A DNA stretch of 64,000 nt from Planobispora rosea (GTDB taxonomy: Bacteria; Actinomycetota; Actinomycetes; Streptosporangiales; Streptosporangiaceae), in NCBI RefSeq assembly GCF_014648175.1, contig NZ_BMQP01000011.1, positions 62,001 through 126,000 on the forward strand, given 5' to 3'. Below are positions 33,555 to 42,163 of the stretch, piece by piece (within the stretch, counting starts at the first letter, position 1; each line of letters begins with the position of its first letter). A program made the position numbers and the translations under genes. Under the pieces are notes generated by a model that had not been told where the DNA came from, did not search any database, and was given only the letters and a program-made list of their open reading frames with translations.

Positions 33555-34013
33555 GTGACGCCGCAGCCTCCTGACGACGAGGCCCTGATCGCCGCTCTCC
33601 GCCTGGCGTCCGGGAACGACCCCGTGCCCGAGCACGTCTCGGCCGCCGCCCGGGCGGCCTTCGCCCTCCGGCTGCCCGGCGCCGCCATGGCCCGGCCGGT
33701 CGCCGTGCCCGCTCCGTCCGGCGTACGCTCCGCCGAGCGGGCCCGTCTGATCCGCTTCGACGCGGGCGACCTCGTCCTCGACCTGGAGATCGACCCCGCG
33801 GACGGGCTCCTCGACCTGGCCGGGCAGCTCCTCCCCCACCCCGGGCCGGACGCCCGGGTCGAGATCCGCACCCCCCGCCTGACCGAGTCGCGCGCGCTCT
33901 CCCCCGCGGGCCGCTTCGCCGTGACCGGCCTGCCTCCCGGCTGGTTCAGCGTGGTCTGCCACCGCCCGGGCCGTTCCCCCGTCGCGACGGTCTGGACCCG
34001 GATCCGGCCTTGA
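33555..34013 (+). CDS. Small protein of unknown function between sigma factor and CHAT protease
   Basis: A 152-residue protein starting at GTG with GGAGG 7 bases before. Residues 1-35 are helical (DDEALIAALRLASG, VSAAARAAFALRL), then a flexible Ala/Pro linker, then a beta-rich domain from about 60 (IRFDAGDLVLDLEIDPADGL ... FAVTGLPPGWFSVVCHRPG) reminiscent of carboxypeptidase-regulatory or transthyretin-like sandwiches. No family is recognised. Its TGA overlaps the TTG of the CHAT gene, so the two are translated together. Its place suggests a sigma-factor partner and possible protease target, which is inference only. Confidence 0.8.
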   Translation: MTPQPPDDEALIAALRLASGNDPVPEHVSAAARAAFALRLPGAAMARPVAVPAPSGVRSAERARLIRFDAGDLVLDLEIDPADGLLDLAGQLLPHPGPDARVEIRTPRLTESRALSPAGRFAVTGLPPGWFSVVCHRPGRSPVATVWTRIRP

Positions 34014-36721
34014 CCGCCGCCCCTCACGACCTCGCCGGTCCCACAGCCGACCCTCCTGACCGCACCGCCGGCCTCCTTTCCCCCGTCCGCACCGCCGAAC
34101 GCGCCGTCCGCCTGGCCGCGGGTGACCCGGCCGCCTCGCGGGATCTGGCGCGCTCCGTGCTGGCCGCGCTGGGACCCGCCGCGCCGGGCCCTCTGGAGCC
34201 CGCCGTACTGGACGCTCTGGAGCCCGCCGGAGGATCGGGAACATGCCTCGGGACGGCCCGCGCGGGCTCCGGTTCCGAGGCGGAGGCGAAAGCAGGAACG
34301 GAGGCGGAAGCGGGGGCGGAGGCTGCCTCGGTCGCCTACCGGGCGCTGGCCCTGGCCGCGCGCGAGCTGGGCGACCTGCCCCTGGCCGAGGAGCACCTGG
34401 ACCGGGCCGTGGGCATCGCGCTCGCGGCCGGGCTGCCGCACCGGGCGGCCCAGGCCCGGCTCTCGCTCGTCGCCGTCCGGGCCGAGCTGGGCCGGCCCCT
34501 GCAGGCCCTGACCGTCGCCGCGGAGGCCGAGCCGTACCTCGCACCGGACGAGGTGGCCAGGCTCGGCGTGAACCGGGCGGCGGCCCTGATCCGGCTGGGC
34601 CGCCACGAAGAGGCGATCCGCCACTGCGACGGCGCCGAAGGCCTCCTCGACGACGATCCCGGCTTCCTGGCCGGAGCGATGCTGAACCGGGGACTCGCCC
34701 GCATCTACCTGGAGCGGTTCGCGGCGGCCGAGGCCGACCTCGCACGGAGCGCGGAGCTCGCGCGGGCGGCGGGGCTGGAGCACGTGCTCGCGCTGGCCGA
34801 GGGCAACCTGCCGTTCCTGGCCGCGCGGCGTGGCGACCTGCCCGCGGCGTTCACCGCCTACCTGCGCGCCGAGCGGAGCCTGTTCGGTTGCCCGGAACGG
34901 CTGGCCACGGTCCGCTGCGATCTCGCCGGGGCGCTGATCGACGCCCATCTGCCCGGCGAGGCGCGGGTGCTGCTCGACCTCGCGGTGCCGGAGCTGGCGG
35001 CGGCGGGCGCGGAGACCGCGCTGACGGAGGCCCGGCTGATGCTCGCCCGGGCGCAGCTGCGCGCCGGTGACGCCGGCTGCGCGCTCGACAGCGCGCGGTC
35101 GGCGCGGGCGGAGCTGACCCGCCAGGGGCGGACGGCCGAGGTCCCGCTCGCCACCGAGATCATCCTGCGCGCCCGGCTCCACCTGGACCCGCCCGGTGCC
35201 CCCTCCCCCGACCGATCACATCCCGCGCGGGAACCGGCCGGTGATCCCCCCGCCGGTGCCATCTCGGACGGTGCCATCTCGGACGGCGCGCGCCTGCTCG
35301 CCGAGATGGTGGCGTGCGCGGCCGACCTCGACGGCGCCGGTCATCCGTCGGGCCCCCTCCGTCTCACCGCCGCGGAGCTCGCGCTCCGCCTGGGTGACGG
35401 CCGTACCGCGGACGAGCAGTTCGGCCGGATCGCCTCCGCCGGGCGGGGAGCGGTGGCCCGGCACGCGGTCGCCCTGCGGCGGGCGACGGCCGGAGACCGG
35501 CGCGGGGCGCTCGCGGCGATCCGTGCGGCACTGGCCGAGGTGGGCGCCGACGCGGCGCGGCTGCGGGATCCCATGGTGCGGGCGCACGCCGTACGGGCCG
35601 GTGAGCCGCTGGCCGCGCTCGGCCTGTCCCTCGCGCTGGAGACCGGCCGGGGTGAGACGGTGCTGGCCTGGGCGGAGCGGTGGCGGGCGGTCGTACGCGG
35701 CGGAGGGCGGCCGTCCGCCCCCGATCTCGGGGAGCTGCGGGCGGCTCTGGGCGACACCGCGCTGGTGGAGTTCGTCCGGGACGGCGACGGCCTGATCGCC
35801 GTGGCCGTCACCTCCGACCGGATCACCCTGCGCCGGCTGGGCTCCTGCGCCGCGGTCGCCGAGGCGACGGTCAGGCTCCGGTACGGCCTGCGCCGGGCGC
35901 ACCTGAGGGACGGCCCCGCACCCGGCGCCGCCGGGGAGGCCGCGTCGGTGGAGCGGCTGGTCCTCGGCCCGTTCCTGGACGGGCTGGGCGAGCGTCCGCT
36001 GGTGATCGTGCCGGCCGGGGTCCTGCACACCCTGCCCTGGCCGCTGCTCCCGGCGAACGCGGACCGGCCGGTGACCGTCGCGGCGAGCGCCGCCGCCTGG
36101 CTGGCCGCGCGCCGCGCGCACGCCGTACCCGGCGCGGGGACCGTGGTGGTCGCCGGACCGGGGGTGCGGTGCGCGGAGGCCGAGGCGGACATGGTCGCCG
36201 CGCACCGCCCCGGGACCGAGCGGATCGCGGCGACACGGCCCGCGGTCACGGCGGCGCTGGAGCGGGCCGCGGTGGCGCACCTGGCCGCCCACGGCACGTT
36301 CTGCGCGCACAGCCCGCTGCTGTCCGGCATCGACCTCGACGACGGCCGGCTCATGGCCTACGACCTGCTCCGGCTCCGCCTGCCGCCGGCCCTGGTGGTC
36401 CTGTCGGCGTGTGAGACGGGCATGGCGCGCGCGCCGGCCGACGGGGCGCCGCTGGGGCTGGCCGGGACGTTCCTGGACCGGGGGGCGCGGTGCGTGGTGG
36501 CGGGTCTGGTACCGGTGCGCGACGAGGAGACCCTGACGCTGATGACGGCCTTCCACGGCCTGCTGGCCGCCGGTCACCCGCCCGCCCGGGCGCTGGCCCT
36601 GGCGGGCCGGAGCACCGGGCTGGGCGGGGTCGCCGGATTCGTCTGCTTCGGGTACGGCGATCAGCCCGTGGCGACCGGCCGGGAGGGGTCGGCCACCCAG
36701 TTGGACCAGGACCCCACGTAG
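34010..36721 (+). CDS. TPR-CHAT caspase-like protease
   Basis: A 903-residue protein with a helical-repeat N-terminal part (about 95-560, TPR-like units such as YRALALAARELGDLPLAEEH and NRAAALIRLGRHEEAI) and a C-terminal CHAT domain (about 580-890). The clan CD dyad is intact: His761 in LAAHGTF and Cys801 in VLSACETG; also typical are VIVPAGVLHTLPWPLL before and AGTFLDRGARCVVAGL after. An Ala/Glu low-complexity stretch lies near 80-103 and a duplicated GAISD pentapeptide near 420. TTG start overlapping the previous stop. No signal peptide or membrane helix. Its last 20 codons overlap the 3' end of the convergent rhodanese gene. Such proteases cut protein targets when their TPR part is engaged. 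Confidence 0.92.
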   Translation: MTAAPHDLAGPTADPPDRTAGLLSPVRTAERAVRLAAGDPAASRDLARSVLAALGPAAPGPLEPAVLDALEPAGGSGTCLGTARAGSGSEAEAKAGTEAEAGAEAASVAYRALALAARELGDLPLAEEHLDRAVGIALAAGLPHRAAQARLSLVAVRAELGRPLQALTVAAEAEPYLAPDEVARLGVNRAAALIRLGRHEEAIRHCDGAEGLLDDDPGFLAGAMLNRGLARIYLERFAAAEADLARSAELARAAGLEHVLALAEGNLPFLAARRGDLPAAFTAYLRAERSLFGCPERLATVRCDLAGALIDAHLPGEARVLLDLAVPELAAAGAETALTEARLMLARAQLRAGDAGCALDSARSARAELTRQGRTAEVPLATEIILRARLHLDPPGAPSPDRSHPAREPAGDPPAGAISDGAISDGARLLAEMVACAADLDGAGHPSGPLRLTAAELALRLGDGRTADEQFGRIASAGRGAVARHAVALRRATAGDRRGALAAIRAALAEVGADAARLRDPMVRAHAVRAGEPLAALGLSLALETGRGETVLAWAERWRAVVRGGGRPSAPDLGELRAALGDTALVEFVRDGDGLIAVAVTSDRITLRRLGSCAAVAEATVRLRYGLRRAHLRDGPAPGAAGEAASVERLVLGPFLDGLGERPLVIVPAGVLHTLPWPLLPANADRPVTVAASAAAWLAARRAHAVPGAGTVVVAGPGVRCAEAEADMVAAHRPGTERIAATRPAVTAALERAAVAHLAAHGTFCAHSPLLSGIDLDDGRLMAYDLLRLRLPPALVVLSACETGMARAPADGAPLGLAGTFLDRGARCVVAGLVPVRDEETLTLMTAFHGLLAAGHPPARALALAGRSTGLGGVAGFVCFGYGDQPVATGREGSATQLDQDPT

Positions 36722-37473
36722 AGGGCGGCGGGGATGCCCGCCACCTCCAGGGCCAGCACCTGGTGGGCGGCCGTCACTCCGGAGCCGCAGTAGGTCCCCA
36801 CGTCGACGCCGGGGACCGCGCCGAGCGTGTTGAACCGCTCGCGGAGGAACTCCGGCAGGTGGAAGCGGCCGGAGGGGTCCACGTTCTCTCCGGTGGGGGC
36901 GCTGACCGCGCCGGGGATGTGCCCGGCGACGGGGTCGATCGGCTCGACCTCGCCCCGGTAGCGCTCCGCGGCGCGCGCGTCCAGCAGCAGGCCGTCGTAG
37001 GCCAGCTTCGCGGCCGCACCGGCGTCGAGCACGGGCATGCCGCCCGGGCGCGCGGTGAAGTCGCCCGGCGCGGGATCCGGCGTGTCCGTGGCGAGGGGGC
37101 GACCCTCGGCGCTCCAGGCCCGCAGCCCCCCGTCGAGGACCCGGACGTCGGGATGGCCGAAGTAGCGCAGCATCCACCACGCGCGGGCCGCGGCCGTGGA
37201 GTCGGCCTCGTCGTAGACGACCACGGGCCGGGAGCCGCAGACGCCCAGGCGGCGCATCGCCTCCTGGAAGCGGCCGGCCTCCGGGAGCGGGTGGCGGCCC
37301 TCGGGCCCGGGCGGGGCGGCGAGGTCGGCGTTCATGTCGCAGAAGACCGCGCCGGGGATGTGCCCCTCGCGGTAGGACTCGGCCCCGGGCGGCCCGCCGA
37401 GTCTCCAGCGCACGTCGAGGACGGCGGCGCCGTCCAGCGCGGCCAGGTCCGCGGGTGTGATCAGCGGGCTCAT
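36661..37473 (-). CDS. Thiosulfate/3-mercaptopyruvate sulfurtransferase (rhodanese)
   Basis: A 270-residue protein of two rhodanese domains. The N-terminal domain (residues 5-125) has lost the catalytic Cys and has GLRAWSAEG at its end; the C-terminal domain carries the active Cys in GTYCGSGVTAAH, of the CG[S/T]GVT form typical of 3-mercaptopyruvate sulfurtransferases, and ends YVGSWSNW. It moves sulfane sulfur to cyanide or thiols. ATG at 37473 overlaps the TGA of the preceding gene (ATGA), showing an operon with the phosphatase and DUF5998 genes. Confidence 0.92.
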   Translation of the reverse strand: MSPLITPADLAALDGAAVLDVRWRLGGPPGAESYREGHIPGAVFCDMNADLAAPPGPEGRHPLPEAGRFQEAMRRLGVCGSRPVVVYDEADSTAAARAWWMLRYFGHPDVRVLDGGLRAWSAEGRPLATDTPDPAPGDFTARPGGMPVLDAGAAAKLAYDGLLLDARAAERYRGEVEPIDPVAGHIPGAVSAPTGENVDPSGRFHLPEFLRERFNTLGAVPGVDVGTYCGSGVTAAHQVLALEVAGIPAALYVGSWSNWVADPSRPVATG

Positions 37474-38594
37474 CGGGTGCTCACCTCCAGCATGGGGACG
37501 TACTGCTCCTCGGGGGTCAGCGAGCCGTGGTAGCCGATGAACGACGACTCCTTCGGCTCGGTGACCGAGGCGGTGATGACCGCGTCGCCGGACGGCACGG
37601 CGATCACGTCGCCGATCCTCGGCAGCCACTCGTCACGCACCCTCGGGCCGAACCAGCCGGAGGCCACGGCCTCCTCCCGGGAGACCACCCACGCCTTGCC
37701 CGCCAGCAGGTCGCGCCAGGTCTCCAGGACCGCCCCGGCGGCTCCGGGGGCGGCGTAGACGTGCCGCGCCCGGGCTTCGCCGCCGAGCAGGGCCACGCCC
37801 TCGCGCAGGGCGGGGACGGCGTCCACGTCGATGCGCCGGGTGGCGTTGATCATGCCGTGGTCGGCGGTGACGTACATCGCCGAACCGGGCGGCAGGAGCC
37901 CGGCCAGCCGCTCGGCCATCCGGTCCACCCGGGCGAGCTGGTCGAGCCAGGCGTGGCTGCCCCAGCCGTGCTGGTGCCCGGCGGAGTCGAGGTCGCCGTA
38001 GTAGACCGTCACGTGGGCGCGGGGCTCGGCCAGCGCCCGGCGGACCCCCTCGATCCGGTCGTCGATCTCGTCGGCGCCGACGAAGCGCACGCCCCGGTAG
38101 ACGGCCTCGTTGAACCCGGTGCCCTCGAAGGAGGCGGGACCGACGTAGCTGACCGCGACCCCGGCCGCCGCCGCCCGTTCGAAGACGGTCGGGGTCGGCT
38201 GCCACTCCTCGGGCGGGATCGGCCCGCCCGGGCCGTCCCAGCGCAGGCAGTTGAACAGGTAGTCCCGGCCGGGCACGGCGACCTGGTAGCCCAGCATGCC
38301 GTGCTCGCCCGGCGGGAGCCCGGTCCCGAGCGTGCCCAGGCTGGTCGCGGTGGTGGCGGGGAAGCCCGCGGTCAGGACGCGGCCGAGCCGGGCCGCCAGG
38401 AACGGCGCCCGCGCCGGGTAGGTGAGCAGCAGCTCCGCTCCCAGGCCGTCGACCAGGAACACCAGGACCCGCTGGGCGGGGGCGAGGCCGAGCGGGTTCG
38501 CGCCGTCGCCGGACTCCACGCCCAGCACGGCCAGCAGCGAGGCGGACAGGTCGGCGAGTGAGGCCTCGCCGTACGCCGGTACGAGGGGGGTCAT
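37470..38594 (-). CDS. Alkaline phosphatase superfamily / nucleotide pyrophosphatase-like enzyme
   Basis: A 374-residue metallo-phosphoesterase. The first metal Asp lies in VFLVDGLGAELL, the nucleophile Thr in FPATTATSLGTLGTG, further ligands in YYGDLDSAGHQHGWGS and YVTADHGM, and the last His in FIGYHGSLTPEEQ. The order is that of nucleotide pyrophosphatase/phosphodiesterases and of actinobacterial homologues of unknown substrate. No signal peptide is visible, so it acts in the cytosol. It overlaps both neighbours by ATGA. Confidence 0.9.
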   Translation of the reverse strand: MTPLVPAYGEASLADLSASLLAVLGVESGDGANPLGLAPAQRVLVFLVDGLGAELLLTYPARAPFLAARLGRVLTAGFPATTATSLGTLGTGLPPGEHGMLGYQVAVPGRDYLFNCLRWDGPGGPIPPEEWQPTPTVFERAAAAGVAVSYVGPASFEGTGFNEAVYRGVRFVGADEIDDRIEGVRRALAEPRAHVTVYYGDLDSAGHQHGWGSHAWLDQLARVDRMAERLAGLLPPGSAMYVTADHGMINATRRIDVDAVPALREGVALLGGEARARHVYAAPGAAGAVLETWRDLLAGKAWVVSREEAVASGWFGPRVRDEWLPRIGDVIAVPSGDAVITASVTEPKESSFIGYHGSLTPEEQYVPMLEVSTR

Positions 38595-39181
38595 GAGGCG
38601 TTGCGGGCGGTGGCCTCCGACAGTGCCTTGGCGAAAGCCAGCACGTGGGAGACCGCCTCGGGTCCGTCGGCCGCCTCGCTCACCCGCAGGGAGAGGTCGT
38701 CGGCCGTGATGGCGCCGGTGTAGCCGTGGTCGGCCTCGCAGTTCTCGTCACCGCAGGTGGCGGGCTCCAGGTCGACGTGGGAGATGGCGCCCCAGCCGAT
38801 GGTGAGCGTGACCTCGGTGGGCGGCACGCCCGGCACGTAGGAGGCGGGGTCGGGGACGACCCGGGTCACGGCGACGGACTGGATCCGGCTCAGGCGCACG
38901 GCCTCGGTGGTCGTGGAGGCGTGCGCGGCGGAGACCCCCTCCACCGCGGGATGCTCGTCGGTGTGGCAGACGAGCAGCCGGGTGGGCGAGAGCACCAGCA
39001 CGGTCACGTGCCTGCGCACCTCCATGGCTGGGTCGAACGTGGCCTCGTGGTGCACCACGTAGGCGTTCACCTGCTCCTTGCCCAGGGCGGATTCGACCGC
39101 GTCGGCGACCAGGTCGGGGTAGTAGCCACTGCGGTCGATCGCGTCGCGCAGGCCGGCGGACGGGAGTCGGGTTTCCCTCAT
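38591..39181 (-). CDS. DUF5998 family protein
   Basis: A 196-residue protein of a family found in actinobacteria directly before the phosphodiesterase gene. It starts MRETRLPSAGLRDAIDRSGYYP, has VVHHEATFDPAMEVRRHVTVL, HTDEHP and a Cys pair CGDENCEADHGY that may bind metal. No activity is known. ATG at 39181 starts the family-typical N-terminus. Its stop overlaps the next start; with the rhodanese it forms a three-gene operon. The family name is from memory of the pattern and should be checked. Confidence 0.75.
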   Translation of the reverse strand: MRETRLPSAGLRDAIDRSGYYPDLVADAVESALGKEQVNAYVVHHEATFDPAMEVRRHVTVLVLSPTRLLVCHTDEHPAVEGVSAAHASTTTEAVRLSRIQSVAVTRVVPDPASYVPGVPPTEVTLTIGWGAISHVDLEPATCGDENCEADHGYTGAITADDLSLRVSEAADGPEAVSHVLAFAKALSEATARNAS

Positions 39182-39329
39182 GGGTCCATCCTGCCCTGTC
39201 CGGGGTGACGGTTTCATCCTGAGCACCACTCGGTGCGGCACCGCCGGCCCCGGACCGCCCGTCAGGCGAGGCCCACCAGTGAGGTCCGTCAGCTGAGGCC
39301 GTCAGGTGAGATCCGTCAGGTGAGATCCG

Positions 39330-41987
39330 TCAGGTGAGGCGGCGCGGGCCGTCGTCGGGCCGGGGCCCCTCGGGACTGCGCAGGACGGCGCGCGCGCCCA
39401 GCACGATCACCCCGGACTCCCCCACCAGCACCGGGTCCAGATCGAGCCGCGCCACCTCGGGCAGGTCGTCGGCCAGCTTCCCGACCCGGGCCAGCAGGTC
39501 CTCCAGCGCCTCGACCGCGACCGGCGGGTAACCGTACTCGCCGAACAGCAGCGGGGCCGCGCGGGGCGTCCGCACCAGCGCCGCCGCGTCCTCACGCGTC
39601 AGCGGGGCGAGCCGGTACACCTCGTCGCGGAGCAGCCGGGCCGTCACCTCGCCGAGCCCGAAGGCGACGACGGCCCCGAACGCCGGATCGTCCACGACGC
39701 TCACCACGGTCGGCACCGCGGGCTGGGGCACCATGCGCTGCACCGCCAGCACGGCGTCCGGCCCGAGCTGGCGCGTCAGGTCGGCGAAGGCGTCCCGCAC
39801 CCCGTCGGGCCCGGCCAGGCCCAGCCGGACCGTCCCGGCCCGCTTGGCCGCCTCCGGGTCGGCGGCCTTCAGCACCACCGGCCAGCCCAGCCGATCGGCC
39901 GCCGCCACGGCCTCCTCCGGCGTGGAGACCACCTCGGCCGGCCAGACCGTCAGCCCGTAACGGGCCAGCAGCTCCGACGCCTCGACCTCGACCGGGACGT
40001 GCTCCCCGGGGATCCCCCGCAGCGGACCGGCGTGCGGCGGGTTCTCGATCGTCCGCTCCACGAACTCCCGCGCGGCGGCGGTGTCCACGTCGCCGATCTC
40101 CACCGGCGTCCCCGCGGGCTGCTCGCGCCAGCGCGCGTACCGCACGACGTGGGCCAGGGCCCGGACCGCCTCCTCCGGCGCCGCGTAGGACGGGATCGAC
40201 CCCTGCTCGGGTGCCGCGCCGGCGCGCAGCTCGGGCGGCATGCCGAGCTTGCCCTCGAAGGTGGTCAGGACCGGCTTGCCGCTCTCCCGGGAGACGCGCA
40301 GCAGTTCGGCGGCGACCTCCGCGGCCCGGCCCGGGATCGGCGGCATGTAGATCGCGACGACGGCGTCCACCTCCGGCAGCAGGGAGGCCAGGGCCGTGCC
40401 GAACTCGGCGGCGCCGGCCCGCGCGCCGAGGTTGATCGGCGGACGCGGTTCGAGACCGGCCCGCACGCAGGCGTCGACGGCCAGCAGGGCCAGCGCGTCG
40501 GAGTTGCTCACCAGGCCGACCCGGGGCCCGGCCGGCAGCGGCTGGTAGGCCAGCAGCTGCGCCACGTCGAACTGCTGGATCAGGTCGTCCACCCGGATCA
40601 CCCCGGCCTGCTCGAACAGCGCGCTGAGCGCGGTGTCGGGCAGGCCGAGCACGGGGGCGGCGTGACCGGTGGGCACGCCCTGGGTGGTGCCGCCGCTCTT
40701 GACCACCACGATCGGCTTGCGCCGGGAGATCCGCCGGGCCAGGCGGGCGAACTTGCGCGGGTTTCCCAGGGACTCCAGGTAGAGCAGGATCACGTCGGTG
40801 GCCGGGTCCTCCTCCCAGTACTGGAGCAGGTCGTTGCCCGAGACGTCGGCGCGGTTGCCCGCCGAGACGAACGAGGAGATGCCCATGCCCCGCTGGGCGA
40901 CCCGCTGCAGCAGGGCCGTGCCCAGGGCGCCCGACTGGCTGAAGAAGCCGACCCGGCCCCGACCGGGGATGGTCGCGGCGAGGGTGGCGTTCAGCCGGAC
41001 CGCGGGGTCGGTGTTGGCGATGCCGAGGCAGTTGGGACCGACGACGCGCAGGCCGTACGCGCGGGCGATGCGGACCAGTTCCTTCTGGCGGGCCCGCCCC
41101 TCGGGCCCGGTCTCGCCGAACCCGGAGGAGACCACGACCAGCCCGCGCACGCCCTTCTCCGCGCACTCCTTCACGACGTCGATCACCGCGTCGGCCGGTA
41201 CGGCGAGCACGGCGAGGTCCACCTCGCCGTCGATGGCCGTGACGTTCGGGTAGGCCCGCACCCCGGCCACCGCCCGCGCCTCGCGGTGGACCGGGTAGAC
41301 CGGGCCGGTGAAGTCCGCGCCGAGCAGGTTGCGCAGCACCGTCTGGCCGATGCCGCCCGGGTCCCGGCCCGCGCCGACGACCGCCACCGAGCCGGGGTTG
41401 AGCAGCCGCTCGATGGAGCGGGCCTCGGCCCGGTGCTCGCGGGAGGCGGTCACCGCCTGCGAGGTCTCGGTCGGGGTGAGGTCGAGGGTCATCCGCACGA
41501 CGCCGTCGGCGAAGCGGCTCTGCGCGGTGTAACCGGCCTGCTTGAGCACCGCCATCATCTTCTGGTTGGCGGGCAGCACGTCGGCCACGAACTTGGCGAT
41601 GCCGTTCTCCCTGGCGGTCTCGGCCAGGTGCTCCAGCAGCACCGAGGCGACGCCGCGGCCCTGGTGGGCGTCCTCGACGAGGAAGGCCACCTCCGCCTCC
41701 CCCGGCTCGATCCGGTCGTAGCGGATCACCGCCACCATCTCCGTGCCGATCGTGGCGATCAGCGCGACCCGGTCCACGTAGTCGACGGTGGTGAACCAGG
41801 TCACCTCCCGGTCCGACAGCCGGGGCCGGGGCCCGAAGAAGCGGAAGTAGATCGACTCCTCGGACAGCCGCGAGTAGAAGGCCCGCAGCCGATCCGCGTC
41901 GGCGGGCTTGATCGGGCGCACGTGCGCGGTGCCCCCGTCGGACAGGACGACGTCCGCCTCCCAGTGGGCGGGATACTGAGCATCCAC
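39330..41987 (-). CDS. GNAT fused to ADP-forming acyl-CoA-synthetase-like domains (protein acetyltransferase, Pat type)
   Basis: A protein of about 885 residues. The N-terminal GNAT domain (to about 180) carries the acetyl-CoA loop EDAHQGRGVASVLLEHL. It is followed by a CoA-binding Rossmann domain (LLNPGSVAVVGAGRDPGGIG), succinyl-CoA-ligase-like flavodoxin domains (GRVGFFSQSGALGTALLQ) and an ATP-grasp domain (WPVVLKAADPEAAKRAGT). Proteins of this make acetylate lysines, for instance of acyl-CoA synthetases. The GNAT-first order is the reverse of enteric Pat. The start is uncertain: GTG at 41987 gives the normal DAQYPAHWEADVV lead, but a GTG at 42014 and TTG at 42044 are open and none has a good ribosome site. 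Confidence 0.85.
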   Translation of the reverse strand: MDAQYPAHWEADVVLSDGGTAHVRPIKPADADRLRAFYSRLSEESIYFRFFGPRPRLSDREVTWFTTVDYVDRVALIATIGTEMVAVIRYDRIEPGEAEVAFLVEDAHQGRGVASVLLEHLAETARENGIAKFVADVLPANQKMMAVLKQAGYTAQSRFADGVVRMTLDLTPTETSQAVTASREHRAEARSIERLLNPGSVAVVGAGRDPGGIGQTVLRNLLGADFTGPVYPVHREARAVAGVRAYPNVTAIDGEVDLAVLAVPADAVIDVVKECAEKGVRGLVVVSSGFGETGPEGRARQKELVRIARAYGLRVVGPNCLGIANTDPAVRLNATLAATIPGRGRVGFFSQSGALGTALLQRVAQRGMGISSFVSAGNRADVSGNDLLQYWEEDPATDVILLYLESLGNPRKFARLARRISRRKPIVVVKSGGTTQGVPTGHAAPVLGLPDTALSALFEQAGVIRVDDLIQQFDVAQLLAYQPLPAGPRVGLVSNSDALALLAVDACVRAGLEPRPPINLGARAGAAEFGTALASLLPEVDAVVAIYMPPIPGRAAEVAAELLRVSRESGKPVLTTFEGKLGMPPELRAGAAPEQGSIPSYAAPEEAVRALAHVVRYARWREQPAGTPVEIGDVDTAAAREFVERTIENPPHAGPLRGIPGEHVPVEVEASELLARYGLTVWPAEVVSTPEEAVAAADRLGWPVVLKAADPEAAKRAGTVRLGLAGPDGVRDAFADLTRQLGPDAVLAVQRMVPQPAVPTVVSVVDDPAFGAVVAFGLGEVTARLLRDEVYRLAPLTREDAAALVRTPRAAPLLFGEYGYPPVAVEALEDLLARVGKLADDLPEVARLDLDPVLVGESGVIVLGARAVLRSPEGPRPDDGPRRLT

Positions 41988-42163
41988 AGTCCCGAGAGTA
42001 GACGCGAATCTCACATGTGGGATCAGCCGGGCGGATTCACGCAACGCTTGTGCATCGACTACGACCCGGTCTTCGATCCGAGCCCCATTCCCTGGCCGGA
42101 AGCTGTTAGGTTTTTGACGGCTTCATAAGCAGGTCGGCCTCAAGGCAACAAGGTGGTGACATC

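Noticed and set aside
37470..38594. Reading the phosphatase as a sulfatase
   Set aside because: No CxPxR sulfatase signature; the Thr nucleophile context FPATTATS is that of nucleotide pyrophosphatases.
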